Shown here in pieces: positions 1-7,765 of a DNA stretch of 17,464 nt. Under the pieces are notes generated by a model that was given only the letters and a program-made list of their open reading frames with translations, was not told where the DNA came from and ran no database searches. The translations under genes and the position numbers were made by a program. Source of the DNA: Treponema sp. Lineage in GTDB: Bacteria; Spirochaetota; Spirochaetia; Treponematales; Treponemataceae. The stretch spans positions 1 to 17,464 of the forward strand of contig JAILQA010000113.1 of the NCBI GenBank assembly GCA_024699205.1. Reading direction: 5' to 3'. Each line of letters begins with the position of its first letter. Position 1 is the first letter of the stretch.

Positions 1-1
1 T

Positions 2-2386
2 AATGACGGAATCAATTCTTACAAAATACTTGCAGGCTATCATCAGTATTTCGCAGTTCGCAAGGCTGTTGAACGCACAAAGCTTGCAGTAAGCGGCGAC
101 GGTAAAATCGGTGTCTTCTGGCATACTCAGGGTTCCGGAAAATCACTTTCAATGGTTTTCTATGCTCACCTTTTGCAGCAGGCAATTGATGCGCCGACAA
201 TCGTAGTTATTACAGACCGCAATGATCTGGATAATCAGCTTTATGGTCAGTTCTGTAATTGTAAAGATTTCCTCCGTCAGGAACCTGTTCAGGCAGAAAG
301 CCGTGAGCATTTGAAACAGCTTCTTGAAGGTCGCAAAGCAAATGGAATCATTTTTACTACAATGCAGAAGTTCGAGGAAAGTGATGAACCACTCAGCGAC
401 AGAAAAAATATCATCGTAATGGCAGATGAAGCACACCGCGGCCAGTACGGACTTACAGAAAAAATAAAAACCAGTCGCGACGAACAGGGTAATCTTATAG
501 CCCACCGGACAATCGGTACCGCCCGCATAATCCGCGACAGTCTTCCAAACGCAAGTTATATCGGTTTTACGGGTACTCCAATTTCCCGCGAAGATCGCAG
601 CACTATCGAAGTATTCGGTGACTACATTGATGTTTATGATATGACTCAGGCTGTTGAAGATGGAGCAACCCGTCCTGTTTATTACGAAAGCCGTGTTATT
701 AAACTCAAGCTTGACGACAAGGTTCTTGCCCAAATTGATGCAGAATACTCAGCTCTTGCAAATAATGCTGATGAAGAAGTTATAGAAAAGAGTAAGCACG
801 AACTTGGCAAGATGGAAGAGATCCTTGGCCATGAAAAAACTATTAACTCTCTTGTTGATGATATTCTTAATCACTACGAAAACGAACGCCAGTATTTGTA
901 CACCGGTAAAGCAATGATTGTTGCCTATAACCGTTCTATTGCAATGAAGATTTTCAATCGCATTCTGGAATTGCGACCTGGCTGGGCGGGAACAACTTCT
1001 CAGGTCTCAGTCGGCTCAAAGCAGATTACAGGCCCTGGTGATGACGCCCGCATTGCCGTTGTAATGACAGAAAGTAACAAAGATCCTGAAGAATGGCGTG
1101 CAATCATTGGCAACAAACATCGCAAGCAGGAACTTGCAACCCGCTTCAAAGATAATGACAGCCCTCTTAAAATTGCAATCGTTGTTGATATGTGGCTCAC
1201 AGGTTTTGATGTACCTTCTCTTGCAACAATGTATGTTTACAAGCCAATGGAAAGCTACAATCTTATGCAGGCAATTGCCCGCGTAAACCGTGTCTTCAAA
1301 GACAAAGAGGGTGGACTTGTAGTAGATTACGTTGGCATCGCAAGTGCCCTCAAACAAGCAATGAACGACTACACCGTACGCGACCGTCAAAACTATGGCG
1401 AAATGGATGTCGCAAAACGCGCCTTCCCTAAGTTCCTGGAAAAACTCGAAATCTGTCGTAATCTTTTCTTTGGTTATGATTACACTCCATTTTACGAAGG
1501 CTCAGACTTACAGCGCGGTATGACAATCAGTGGGGCCGTAAACTTTATTGTTGCTCCAGATAAAGAAGAGCAGAAACAGGCCTTTATAAAAGAAGCCTTA
1601 ATGCTCAAGCAGGCACTTTCTCTTTGTTCTTCAATGGTAAAGGAACACATGCGTCTTGAAGCAGCCTTCTTTGAATCTGTCCGCGTGCTTGTAATGCGTC
1701 TTTTGTATAACCCATCTGGCAAGAAATTCTCCCTCAAAGAAATCAACGACCGCATAAACGAACTTCTCAAACAATCAGTAAAATCAGATGGCGTTATAAA
1801 TCTTTTCTCTGACGTTGGCGAAAAAGTAAATCTCTTTGATCCAACATTCCTTGAAAATATCTCAAAGATGAAAGAAAAGAACCTCGCCGTAGAAATGCTC
1901 AAGAAGTTGATTGATGAACAGGTAAGAGTATATAAGCGAACAAACCTCGTAAAATCAGAAGCCTTCAGCGAACTCATTCAGCAGACTTTGAACCGTTACC
2001 TGAACGGAATGCTCACCAATGAAGAAGTAATTCAGGAACTTTTGAAACTTGCAAAAGAAATGCTTCATGCAAGCGAAGAAGGAAACAAACTCGGTCTTAC
2101 AGACGAAGAACTTGCCTTTTATGATGCACTTACAAAACCGGAAGCAGTAAAAGATTTCTATTCGAACGAAGACCTTGTTGCCCTCACAAAAGAGCTCACA
2201 GAAACTCTCCGCAAAAACAAAACAATAGACTGGCAGAAGAAAGAATCAGCCCGAGCTCATATGCGAATGATTGTAAAACGCCTTCTAAAAAAATACCGCT
2301 ATCCACCGGAAGGACAGGAAGATGCATTGAAGACTGTAATCAGCCAGTGCGAGCTTTGGACAGATAATATAAGGGATTTTGCATAA
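2..2386 (+). CDS. hsdR: Type I restriction-modification enzyme, motor/endonuclease subunit HsdR (5' truncated by window)
   Basis: HsdR is the ATP-driven DNA translocase and cleavage subunit of a type I restriction system. The frame is open from base 2, so the gene begins upstream of the window; 794 residues are visible. An ATG at 152 lies inside the motor domain, after the Walker A motif, and is not the start. Visible superfamily 2 motifs are Walker A HTQGSGKS (residues 41-48 of the visible part), DEAH at 142-145, TGTP at 190-193 and motif [10 protein letters not shown] at 423-430. The last ~300 residues are helical and charged, as expected for the HsdR C-terminal region that contacts the methylase core. 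HsdR proteins are usually about 1000 residues, so what is missing should be mainly the N-terminal PD-(D/E)xK nuclease domain. HsdM and HsdS are not in the window and nothing downstream belongs to the system; they would have to lie upstream. Confidence 0.95.
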   Translation, partial: NDGINSYKILAGYHQYFAVRKAVERTKLAVSGDGKIGVFWHTQGSGKSLSMVFYAHLLQQAIDAPTIVVITDRNDLDNQLYGQFCNCKDFLRQEPVQAESREHLKQLLEGRKANGIIFTTMQKFEESDEPLSDRKNIIVMADEAHRGQYGLTEKIKTSRDEQGNLIAHRTIGTARIIRDSLPNASYIGFTGTPISREDRSTIEVFGDYIDVYDMTQAVEDGATRPVYYESRVIKLKLDDKVLAQIDAEYSALANNADEEVIEKSKHELGKMEEILGHEKTINSLVDDILNHYENERQYLYTGKAMIVAYNRSIAMKIFNRILELRPGWAGTTSQVSVGSKQITGPGDDARIAVVMTESNKDPEEWRAIIGNKHRKQELATRFKDNDSPLKIAIVVDMWLTGFDVPSLATMYVYKPMESYNLMQAIARVNRVFKDKEGGLVVDYVGIASALKQAMNDYTVRDRQNYGEMDVAKRAFPKFLEKLEICRNLFFGYDYTPFYEGSDLQRGMTISGAVNFIVAPDKEEQKQAFIKEALMLKQALSLCSSMVKEHMRLEAAFFESVRVLVMRLLYNPSGKKFSLKEINDRINELLKQSVKSDGVINLFSDVGEKVNLFDPTFLENISKMKEKNLAVEMLKKLIDEQVRVYKRTNLVKSEAFSELIQQTLNRYLNGMLTNEEVIQELLKLAKEMLHASEEGNKLGLTDEELAFYDALTKPEAVKDFYSNEDLVALTKELTETLRKNKTIDWQKKESARAHMRMIVKRLLKKYRYPPEGQEDALKTVISQCELWTDNIRDFA

Positions 2387-2468
2387 AAGTTTCAAAAAAT
2401 CTCAATATTATTTACTATTCAATCAAAATTTATTATCTTTAAACAGTATTTATTTCAAAGGGGTTTTT

Positions 2469-2768
2469 ATGGCTGAAAATATAGAAAATGGCGAAAAAAA
2501 AGCTTTGGACGAGAATCTTGTAAAAGAAGCGCTGGATATGTTTAGACCAATGCTTCAGGCAGATGGTGGCGATATTGAATATGTCGGAATCGATGATCAA
2601 AATCGTGTTCATTTAAAGATGCTCGGTGCTTGTGGTGGCTGCCCGATGGCTGTTATGGATTTGAAGATGGGTGTTGAACAGTATTTAAAAGATGCTTGTC
2701 CAGAAATTACAGAAGTTGTACAGGATAATGCACCAGATTTAGGGGAGAACGGATTTGACTATTTCTAA
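2469..2768 (+). CDS. Nfu/NifU C-terminal-type iron-sulfur cluster scaffold protein
   Basis: Small (99 aa) cytoplasmic protein made of a single NifU C-terminal (Nfu) domain, which carries or delivers Fe-S clusters to client proteins. The core is typical: LVKEALDMFRPMLQADGGDIE (residues about 17-37) followed by GACGGCP with the CxxC ligands Cys55 and Cys58. The ATG at 2469 is chosen because AAAGGGG (2457-2463) sits just upstream. An in-frame ATG at 2379 would add 30 residues with no Nfu similarity and would overlap hsdR. The 82 bp after hsdR are very A+T-rich and contain no promoter I can call confidently. The gene overlaps the following SlyD gene by 14 nt, so the two are almost certainly co-transcribed and translationally coupled. 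This single-domain form lacks the IscU-like N-terminal part of full NifU. Confidence 0.93.
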   Translation: MAENIENGEKKALDENLVKEALDMFRPMLQADGGDIEYVGIDDQNRVHLKMLGACGGCPMAVMDLKMGVEQYLKDACPEITEVVQDNAPDLGENGFDYF

Positions 2769-3369
2769 AGATAAAGTTGTTTTACTTAATTATACGCTCA
2801 AAGATAAAGATGGCAAAGTTCTTGATACTTGTGTTGGAACTGAACCGCTCGAATATATCCACGGAAACGGTTATTTAATTCCGGGGCTGGAACGCGAACT
2901 CGAAGGCAAGGCGTCTGGAGAAAAGTTTTCCTGTGTAATTCAGCCGGAAGACGGATATGGTCTCAGAAATGAAGCACGCGTTTTTTCAATTAACCGTGAT
3001 AGATTTGAAGATGGAGTTGACATCCAGGTTGGAATGATGTTCCAGGTTCAGACCATGGAAGGGGTTTCTGTTGTTACCGTAACATCAGTTGATGGCGACA
3101 AAATCACCGTTGATGGAAATCATTCACTTGCTGGTCAGGTTCTTTATTTTGATATCGAAATTGTAGAAGTTCGCGAACCAACCGAAAATGAACTGGCACG
3201 CCTTTCTCTGCAAAGTTCCCTTAACGGCTGCGGCGGATGTGGTGGTTGCGGAGGCGGAGGCTGCGGTGGTTGTGGCGGCGGATGTGGCTCTTGTGGTGAA
3301 GGCGACAACGCTTGCGAAGGTGGCTGTGGTAATGGCGACTGCAATTGTGAAAACGGCTGTGGCAACTAA
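2755..3369 (+). CDS. slyD: SlyD-type FKBP peptidyl-prolyl isomerase with Cys/Gly-rich metal-binding tail
   Basis: Predicted cytoplasmic prolyl isomerase/chaperone of 204 aa. Residues 1-70 and about 125-140 form the FKBP part (LNYTLKDKDGKVLDT near the start, GNGYLIPGLE at 37-46). Residues 71-124 form the inserted IF chaperone flap, with the family signature EDGYG just before it. The start is a TTG at 2755 behind a strong ribosome site AGGGGAG (2741-2747, 7-nt gap). No upstream ATG competes, and the start overlaps the end of the Nfu gene. The C-terminal 47 residues are almost only Gly and Cys with 12 cysteines (159, 162, 165, 170, 173, 177, 180, 187, 191, 196, 198, 202). E. coli SlyD has a His-rich tail that binds nickel and other metals; here cysteine thiolates replace most ligands. 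Pairing with an Fe-S scaffold suggests metal handling or Fe-S assembly, but that is inference. A terminator follows at once. Confidence 0.93.
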   Translation: MTISKDKVVLLNYTLKDKDGKVLDTCVGTEPLEYIHGNGYLIPGLERELEGKASGEKFSCVIQPEDGYGLRNEARVFSINRDRFEDGVDIQVGMMFQVQTMEGVSVVTVTSVDGDKITVDGNHSLAGQVLYFDIEIVEVREPTENELARLSLQSSLNGCGGCGGCGGGGCGGCGGGCGSCGEGDNACEGGCGNGDCNCENGCGN

Positions 3370-3380
3370 TTAAAACTTCA

Positions 3381-3410
3381 GAATGTCGGGCATGTCCCGG
3401 CATTTTTTTT
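3381..3410 (+). terminator. Rho-independent terminator of the Nfu-SlyD unit
   Basis: An 8-bp stem (ATGTCGGG with CCCGGCAT, one G-T wobble) and a 5-nt loop CATGT are followed at once by eight T residues (3403-3410). It starts 12 nt after the slyD stop codon and isolates that unit from the iron-type promoter downstream. Confidence 0.92.
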
Positions 3411-3423
3411 AATAAAAGCAATT

Positions 3424-3438
3424 TGAAACTCAGTATCA
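3424..3438. promoter_or_regulatory. Fur-box-like operator 1, just upstream of the -35
   Basis: TGAAACTCAGTATCA matches the Fur 7-1-7 core TGATAATnATTATCA at 11 of 14 fixed positions. It shares the 9-mer TCAGTATCA with operator 2 (46 bp centre to centre). It ends 2 nt before the -35 hexamer, so a bound repressor would cover the polymerase site. Confidence 0.6.
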
Positions 3439-3440
3439 TA

Positions 3441-3468
3441 TTGACAACTTTTGTGCGATTTGTATAAT
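3441..3468 (+). promoter_or_regulatory. Near-consensus sigma-70 promoter of the TonB/chelatase operon
   Basis: Perfect -35 TTGACA (3441-3446), 16-nt spacer, perfect -10 TATAAT (3463-3468). Transcription should begin near 3475, inside operator 2. Such a strong promoter bracketed by repressor-type sites fits tight repression with high output when released. Confidence 0.88.
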
Positions 3469-3469
3469 T

Positions 3470-3484
3470 TGATAATCAGTATCA
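3470..3484. promoter_or_regulatory. Fur-box-like operator 2, overlapping the transcription start
   Basis: TGATAATCAGTATCA matches the Fur 7-1-7 core TGATAATnATTATCA at 13 of 14 fixed positions. It contains the inverted repeat TTGATA-N5-TATCAA (3469-3485). It lies 1 nt after the -10 and over the predicted start site, the classic position for an iron-responsive repressor. DtxR/TroR-type regulators use different palindromes, so Fur is the best guess. Confidence 0.78.
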
Positions 3485-3497
3485 ATTTTAGACAAGG

Positions 3498-3512
3498 TGA
3501 TACCTATTATCT
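3498..3512. promoter_or_regulatory. Fur-box-like operator 3, in the leader
   Basis: TGATACCTATTATCT matches the Fur 7-1-7 core at 11 of 14 fixed positions and carries GATA-N5-TATC symmetry. It sits 28 bp (centre to centre) after operator 2 and ends just before the GGGAA ribosome site at 3516-3520. It is the weakest of the three by position but completes an array. Confidence 0.5.
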
Positions 3513-3527
3513 GTCGGGAACTTTTAA

Positions 3528-3818
3528 TTGAGTAAAAAGATCAATACGCTTGTTTGTTTGCTTGTTTTATTTTCACTTATTTCGATTGCTTGTTTCGAAG
3601 TTCATCATGCTGATCACGATCCGGAGCATTGCACCGAAGAAAATTGTCCAATCTGTTATGTACTGCAAATTGTCCAAAATAATATCAGCGATTCTCCTTT
3701 CAAAATTGAAATAAAATATTTATATGCGTGGACAATCGGAGATATTGTTATCGCTTTTTCCTCCATATATACAATTTTCGATACTCTTGTAAGGCAAAAA
3801 ACAAAACTAACCATCTAA
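3528..3818 (+). CDS. Small exported or membrane-anchored His/Cys-rich protein, first gene of the TonB operon
   Basis: A 96-aa protein I cannot assign to a named family with certainty. It starts at TTG with a modest ribosome site GGGAA (3516-3520, 7-nt gap). Residues 1-22 form a signal peptide or lipoprotein signal (K3, K4, then a hydrophobic run to ...LISIAC22; the relaxed spirochaete lipobox would allow Cys22 as lipid anchor). Next comes a metal-ligand cluster HHADHDPEHC (26-35) and CPIC (40-43): four His and three Cys in 18 residues. Residues about 64-86 form a second hydrophobic segment, and the C-terminus is basic. It is the promoter-proximal gene of an iron-type operon that continues with a chelatase and TonB system. 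Binding of a metal or heme in the periplasm is a reasonable inference. Small periplasmic His/CPxC proteins are also seen near other metal-uptake genes. Confidence 0.72.
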   Translation: MSKKINTLVCLLVLFSLISIACFEVHHADHDPEHCTEENCPICYVLQIVQNNISDSPFKIEIKYLYAWTIGDIVIAFSSIYTIFDTLVRQKTKLTI

Positions 3819-3896
3819 TACCTCGTTTTTTCAATCAGAACTTTAATTACAAAAATATAATTCTCTATGTGAAAAAAAAGAAAAAAGAGGTAAAAA

Positions 3897-4778
3897 ATGA
3901 TTTTATCAAAACGAAATATTCTCGTAGGAGCAATTCTGCTTTCCTTAGCCGGTTCGACTTCATTATGTGCAAAAAAAATTGAGCCACCTAAAAAAGAAAT
4001 AATCGTCGCCAGTTATGGAACTAGTTACAACAAAACCAGAACAATCACTATTGGTGGTATAGAATCCGCAATTAAAGAAGTTTTCGCAGATTATAGGGTA
4101 GAACGTGTTTTTACAGCCGAAATGTTTATAAAACGTCTCATGAATAAAGAATTAGTTAAGGTCATGAATATAAACGAAGCGCTTGAAAAAGCATTGAAAG
4201 AAGGAATAGAGGAAGTGGTTATTCAGCCAACTTTTGTTCTTCCTGGAAATGAATTAAAAGAGTTTTTTAACGAAGCAAAAAAATATGAAAAAAAATTCAA
4301 AAAGATGATTATAGCTACACCTCTAATCAATAGCGAAGAAGATATGAAAAAAGTTGCTGATGTTTTTATCGAGAGGGCAGAGGAGTTTAATGATAATCAG
4401 ACAGCAATCTGTATTATGGGTCATGGAAATGATTCAGATTCAAATAAAATGTACAAGGAAATGGAAGCTTATCTTCACAGTATAGGAAAAACAAACTTCT
4501 TTGTAGGAACCGTTCATGAAGCATCAAGTACAGATACAATTATCAGCGAACTGGAAAAACGTGGTGGTTATAAAAATGTTGTTCTTATTCCTATGATGAT
4601 TACAGCAGGAGAACATATCATAAGCGATATGGCTGGAGATGGAGATGAATCCTGGAAAACTATTTTCACTAAAGCAGGCTATAACGTTACCTGTGTTTTT
4701 GAGGGAATGGGACAGTGGTATAGCATTCAGAGAATGTTTGTGTTTAAAACACTGGAAGCTATTAGTTTAGATGAATAA
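3897..4778 (+). CDS. cbiK: Exported CbiK-type sirohydrochlorin cobaltochelatase-like protein
   Basis: Member of the CbiK family, class II chelatases that insert Co2+ (or Fe2+) into sirohydrochlorin-type tetrapyrroles. Length is 293 aa: a ~25-residue signal peptide (KR at 5-6, hydrophobic 8-20, likely cleavage near SLCA-KK) plus the usual ~265-residue enzyme. Family landmarks are the opening strand IIVASYGTSY (35-44), GHGN with His176, TVHEAS with His207, and AGEH-IISDMAGDGDESWK with His240. His176 and His240 correspond to the two metal-binding histidines of characterised CbiK. The ribosome site AAGAGG (3885-3890) fits the ATG. Cobalamin-pathway CbiK is cytoplasmic; an exported version is known in Desulfovibrio (CbiK-P) and has been linked to heme or iron handling. 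Here it precedes a TonB receptor, so acting on imported heme or another metal tetrapyrrole in the periplasm is the likely job. No other cobalamin biosynthesis gene is present. Confidence 0.88.
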   Translation: MILSKRNILVGAILLSLAGSTSLCAKKIEPPKKEIIVASYGTSYNKTRTITIGGIESAIKEVFADYRVERVFTAEMFIKRLMNKELVKVMNINEALEKALKEGIEEVVIQPTFVLPGNELKEFFNEAKKYEKKFKKMIIATPLINSEEDMKKVADVFIERAEEFNDNQTAICIMGHGNDSDSNKMYKEMEAYLHSIGKTNFFVGTVHEASSTDTIISELEKRGGYKNVVLIPMMITAGEHIISDMAGDGDESWKTIFTKAGYNVTCVFEGMGQWYSIQRMFVFKTLEAISLDE

Positions 4779-4810
4779 AAAAAAAAGAAAAGAAACAAAC
4801 GGGTGATTAG

Positions 4811-6796
4811 ATGAAAAATAAATTATTATATGTGCTGCTTGTTGCAACCTTGATTTCTTACAATGTGGCAGCCGAAGATTTTATAGATGAAGATGTGATT
4901 GTTGTAAGCGCCTCAAAGATAGAGCAGAATATCGAATCTTCAGTTGAAAAAGTAAATGTCGTTTCCGCAGATGAGCTGGAAAAAAAAGGTTCAAAAACTA
5001 TTGCAGAGGCGTTGCAGTCAATTCCGGGGGTTACCGTTACTAAGTCGGCACTGAATAATAAATCCAGTTCAGTTATGATGCAGGGGTTTGACGGACAGTA
5101 TGTTAAGATTCTTATTGATGGAGTTGCAGTTGATGGAGAGAATGGCGGTGCAGTTTATCTTGAACGTATTCCGCTTGAAAATGTGGAGCGCATCGAGATA
5201 GTTCAGGGGGGCACTTCTTCTTTGTACGGAAGCGATGCTATGGGAGGCGTAATCAATATCATCACTAAAAAAACACAGGAAGAAAGTGCTTTATTCAGTG
5301 GAAATGTTTCCGAAGATTTTGCAAGCTCCTTGCAGAGTAAAACCAGTCTTGGTCTTAATTTTAATACAAACGGCTTTTTTGCATCGACAAATGGTTCTTT
5401 CGATTGGCACAAAGGCTGTACAGAAACAATTTCCGATGAAAAAATTGGCTTTGTCGATAAAACAAAAGTCCCGGAAACTACTTTAGGTTATGCAGATGCA
5501 AAAATTGGTTACAAAGCAGATACCTGGAATATTTCGTTTGACGGATTTTTTACAGATTATGTGCGTAATACAACAAATATAGGTACATCCAAAAAATCAA
5601 AGTACATTTCAAAAAATAACTATTCCGAAAAAAGATTTTCAGGTACGCTACGTGGCCAAAAGGATTTTTCAGAAACCTTGTCTCTTAAGGGGTATTTGAA
5701 CGGAAAAATCTATAATGCAAAACTTGATGAAACAAAACTTTTTAGTACAACTGCCGATTCCGATGTTGATTCAAAAAATAAAGTTTTAGAATCTGAACTA
5801 CAGTCATCCTGGAATCCAAACAACTACAATGCACTGGTTTGCGGCTTGTATGGAATGTTTGAAGCCGAAGAAGGTTCTTCCTTTGAAGACTTAAAAAAAC
5901 AAGGATTACTTAGTTTATTTGCTCAGGATACAATAGATTTTACTGGTGGTGAAGAAAAATTGCTTTTAGCACTAGGCGGACGTCTGGATTTGGAGCCGGG
6001 AATAAACGGAAGTAAAACACTTTTTCAGGCGACACCAAAAGCAAGCGTAAAGTACAGTCCCTTCGAATCAACAACAATCCGTTTGGGTTATGGAATGGGA
6101 TACAAGCTGCCATCGTTAAAGCAGAAATATTATGTAAAATACCACTCTCATGGAAATACAGGATTCTACATTTATGGTAATAAAGATTTGAAATCTGAAT
6201 ATTCCCATAGTTTCAATCTTAATCTTGACCAGAAAGTGGGTTCAAATCTTCAGCTTAATGCAGGTGCTTTTTATAATATGCATAAAAACCTAATCGATTC
6301 TCAAAGGGTAGATTTGGACGATTCGTCATATTTCTATCAATACAAGAATGTTGAAAAAGCATATACCTATGGTGGAACTTTTGGGATTGCAGGAAAGTTT
6401 GAGCGTCTTGAATTAAATGCAAATTATGCTTATACGGTTGCAAAACAATACAGTGGTGATGATATTTTTGATCTTACATTCAGAGTTCCTCACCGAATTA
6501 CTGCAAGCTTTTCTTATATGATTCCTGTCATAGAAACTCAGATTTCTATTGATGGTGAATGGAATTCTCCTCAGACAAGTTCCGATACTGGTGATGAGCA
6601 TACTCCTGATTTATTGTTATTGAATATGACAGCAAGAAAAAAGTTTATGAAAGATTCGCTGGAAGTTTTTGTGAGAGCAGAAAATCTTCTTAATAATGTT
6701 CATTTCAAGAATGGAACAAACGATGAAAGTCAGAAAGAATATTTTTCTTTGTATGACGGATTGGTGTTCCATTTTGGCCTGAGATATAAGTTTTAG
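4811..6796 (+). CDS. TonB-dependent outer-membrane receptor (heme/metal-complex type)
   Basis: Gated 22-strand outer-membrane transporter, 661 aa. Residues 1-21 are a signal peptide (cut near NVAA-ED). DVIVVSAS at 28-35 is a candidate TonB box. The plug domain follows to about 155 (SIPGVTV, DGVAVDG, LENVERIEIVQGG, SLYGSDAMGGVINIITKK). The beta-barrel runs to the C-terminus, ending in the typical aromatic ...FGLRYKF. Around residues 440-465 a conserved extracellular-loop region contains His445 and His447 and then GNKDLKSE, the counterpart of the GNPxLKPE motif near which heme receptors carry ligand histidines. The ribosome site is unusual: GGGTGAT (4800-4806), which pairs with the downstream part of the anti-SD. 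The substrate cannot be fixed from sequence; operon context favours heme or a related metal tetrapyrrole. Confidence 0.94.
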   Translation: MKNKLLYVLLVATLISYNVAAEDFIDEDVIVVSASKIEQNIESSVEKVNVVSADELEKKGSKTIAEALQSIPGVTVTKSALNNKSSSVMMQGFDGQYVKILIDGVAVDGENGGAVYLERIPLENVERIEIVQGGTSSLYGSDAMGGVINIITKKTQEESALFSGNVSEDFASSLQSKTSLGLNFNTNGFFASTNGSFDWHKGCTETISDEKIGFVDKTKVPETTLGYADAKIGYKADTWNISFDGFFTDYVRNTTNIGTSKKSKYISKNNYSEKRFSGTLRGQKDFSETLSLKGYLNGKIYNAKLDETKLFSTTADSDVDSKNKVLESELQSSWNPNNYNALVCGLYGMFEAEEGSSFEDLKKQGLLSLFAQDTIDFTGGEEKLLLALGGRLDLEPGINGSKTLFQATPKASVKYSPFESTTIRLGYGMGYKLPSLKQKYYVKYHSHGNTGFYIYGNKDLKSEYSHSFNLNLDQKVGSNLQLNAGAFYNMHKNLIDSQRVDLDDSSYFYQYKNVEKAYTYGGTFGIAGKFERLELNANYAYTVAKQYSGDDIFDLTFRVPHRITASFSYMIPVIETQISIDGEWNSPQTSSDTGDEHTPDLLLLNMTARKKFMKDSLEVFVRAENLLNNVHFKNGTNDESQKEYFSLYDGLVFHFGLRYKF

Positions 6797-6813
6797 TAAA
6801 ACCGAGGATTAAT

Positions 6814-7362
6814 ATGAGTTTTACGAGTTTTGTTTCCTTTATTAATTCTTGTGGAAAAATTGGCTGGCTGCTTCTTGTTTTTCTTCTATGGGTATTGATT
6901 TTGATTCTGGAGAGGGTTATCTATTTTATTCAAACTTCTTCTGATTCAAAAAAAAGTTTTATCAAACGGTTTGAGGCTAAAGTTTTGCAAAAAGCATGGA
7001 CTTCTGAAAAAAGTATGAATAACGAACTCCAAAAAGAGATTTCGATTATTTATTATGATATGAACAGAGGACTTTGGCTTATTAATTTTATTTCTGCAGT
7101 CAGTCCTTCTTTAGGACTTTTGGGAACAGTAACCGGTCTTATAAAGGCTTTTCAGGGGATGGCAGGCGCAGAAAGTCAGTTGAATATTCAGAACCTGGCT
7201 GGAGGTATTTGGGAAGCTATGCTTACAACTGCCTTTGGAATGATAATCTCAATACCCGCTTTATTCTTCTACCGATTTTTTCGCAGAATTATTGAAAAAA
7301 GGATAACAAAACTCAATCTAAAACTTGAAGATTCAGTTGCGAAGGAGTTTTCTGATGATTGA
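6814..7362 (+). CDS. exbB: ExbB/TolQ/MotA-family proton channel subunit
   Basis: Inner-membrane subunit of the TonB energy-transducing complex, 182 aa. Three transmembrane segments are visible: about 13-37, 88-116 and 130-155. The conserved family motif around TM2 (SPSLGLLGTVTGLIKAF) and the TM3 motif (EAMLTTAFGMIISIPAL) are present. These segments line the ExbB pentamer through which ExbD conducts protons. The start has CGAGGA (6803-6808) upstream. Only 17 nt separate it from the receptor gene, and it overlaps exbD by 8 nt. It could equally be named TolQ-like on sequence alone, but the receptor and TonB neighbours decide for ExbB. Confidence 0.95.
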   Translation: MSFTSFVSFINSCGKIGWLLLVFLLWVLILILERVIYFIQTSSDSKKSFIKRFEAKVLQKAWTSEKSMNNELQKEISIIYYDMNRGLWLINFISAVSPSLGLLGTVTGLIKAFQGMAGAESQLNIQNLAGGIWEAMLTTAFGMIISIPALFFYRFFRRIIEKRITKLNLKLEDSVAKEFSDD

Positions 7363-7765
7363 TTTTGGAAAAAAAATATTTGAGGAAGAGGAAATTACGG
7401 TAAATATTACAAGTATGATTGATGTGATTTTTATTCTTCTGATTTTTTTTATGGTTTCAACTCAATTCAAAAAGAACTCCCTGCCACTGAATCTTCCTCG
7501 GAGCAGTGACACAACTCAGGAAAAATCAGATTCAGAAATAAATGTTTTGAGCGTTACTGATGACGAATTATTTTTGAACGGGAATCTTGTGGATTTTGAA
7601 AATTTGTATCAAAGTCTGCTTTTAGAAAAAGAAAAAAATCCGCAGGCTTCCCTTTCGTTTGAGTGTGAAAATACTGTTGAGTTTCAGCGTGTTGTGAATA
7701 TTCTCACAGAAATCCAAAAAGCTGGAATTACAAGAATAGGAATAACGCATGAGTTCGCTGAATAA
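7355..7765 (+). CDS. exbD: ExbD/TolR-family subunit of the TonB motor
   Basis: 136 aa, one N-terminal transmembrane helix and a periplasmic domain. ITSMIDVIFILLIFFMV carries the essential membrane aspartate (Asp23), which takes part in proton translocation together with ExbB. The periplasmic domain (about 40-136) has the expected short beta/alpha layout (INVLSVTDDELFLNG; VNILTEIQKAGITRIGI). I place the start at ATG 7355, which has AAGGAG at 7342-7347 with a 7-nt gap. A TTG at 7325 in the same frame has no suitable ribosome site and would add 10 unrelated residues. It overlaps exbB by 8 nt and tonB by 17 nt, indicating translational coupling and balanced synthesis. Confidence 0.94.
   Translation: MIDFGKKIFEEEEITVNITSMIDVIFILLIFFMVSTQFKKNSLPLNLPRSSDTTQEKSDSEINVLSVTDDELFLNGNLVDFENLYQSLLLEKEKNPQASLSFECENTVEFQRVVNILTEIQKAGITRIGITHEFAE

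Noticed and set aside
149..1977. Several long minus-strand open frames opposite hsdR (149-733, 1016-1390, 1492-1977)
   Set aside because: They lie wholly inside a gene with clear helicase motifs, have no ribosome sites or recognisable domains, and read as antisense shadows.
2379..2468. Extended Nfu start at ATG 2379
   Set aside because: It overlaps hsdR, adds 30 residues without family similarity, and lacks a ribosome site, while AAAGGGG precedes the ATG at 2469.
3225..3368. Short repeated G-rich units that could suggest a repeat array or CRISPR-like structure
   Set aside because: The repeats are in frame, encode Gly/Cys, and have no spacers of constant length.
3144..3439. Proline- and histidine/arginine-rich open frames antisense to the slyD tail
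   Set aside because: They are the mirror image of the Gly/Cys codon repeat, not independent proteins.
3728..3982. Open frame overlapping the small His/Cys gene and the start of cbiK
   Set aside because: Lys/Asn-rich, spans a non-coding spacer and overlaps two better genes in other frames.
7325..7354. TTG start for ExbD at 7325
   Set aside because: No ribosome site and a non-homologous extension; ATG 7355 with AAGGAG is clearly better.
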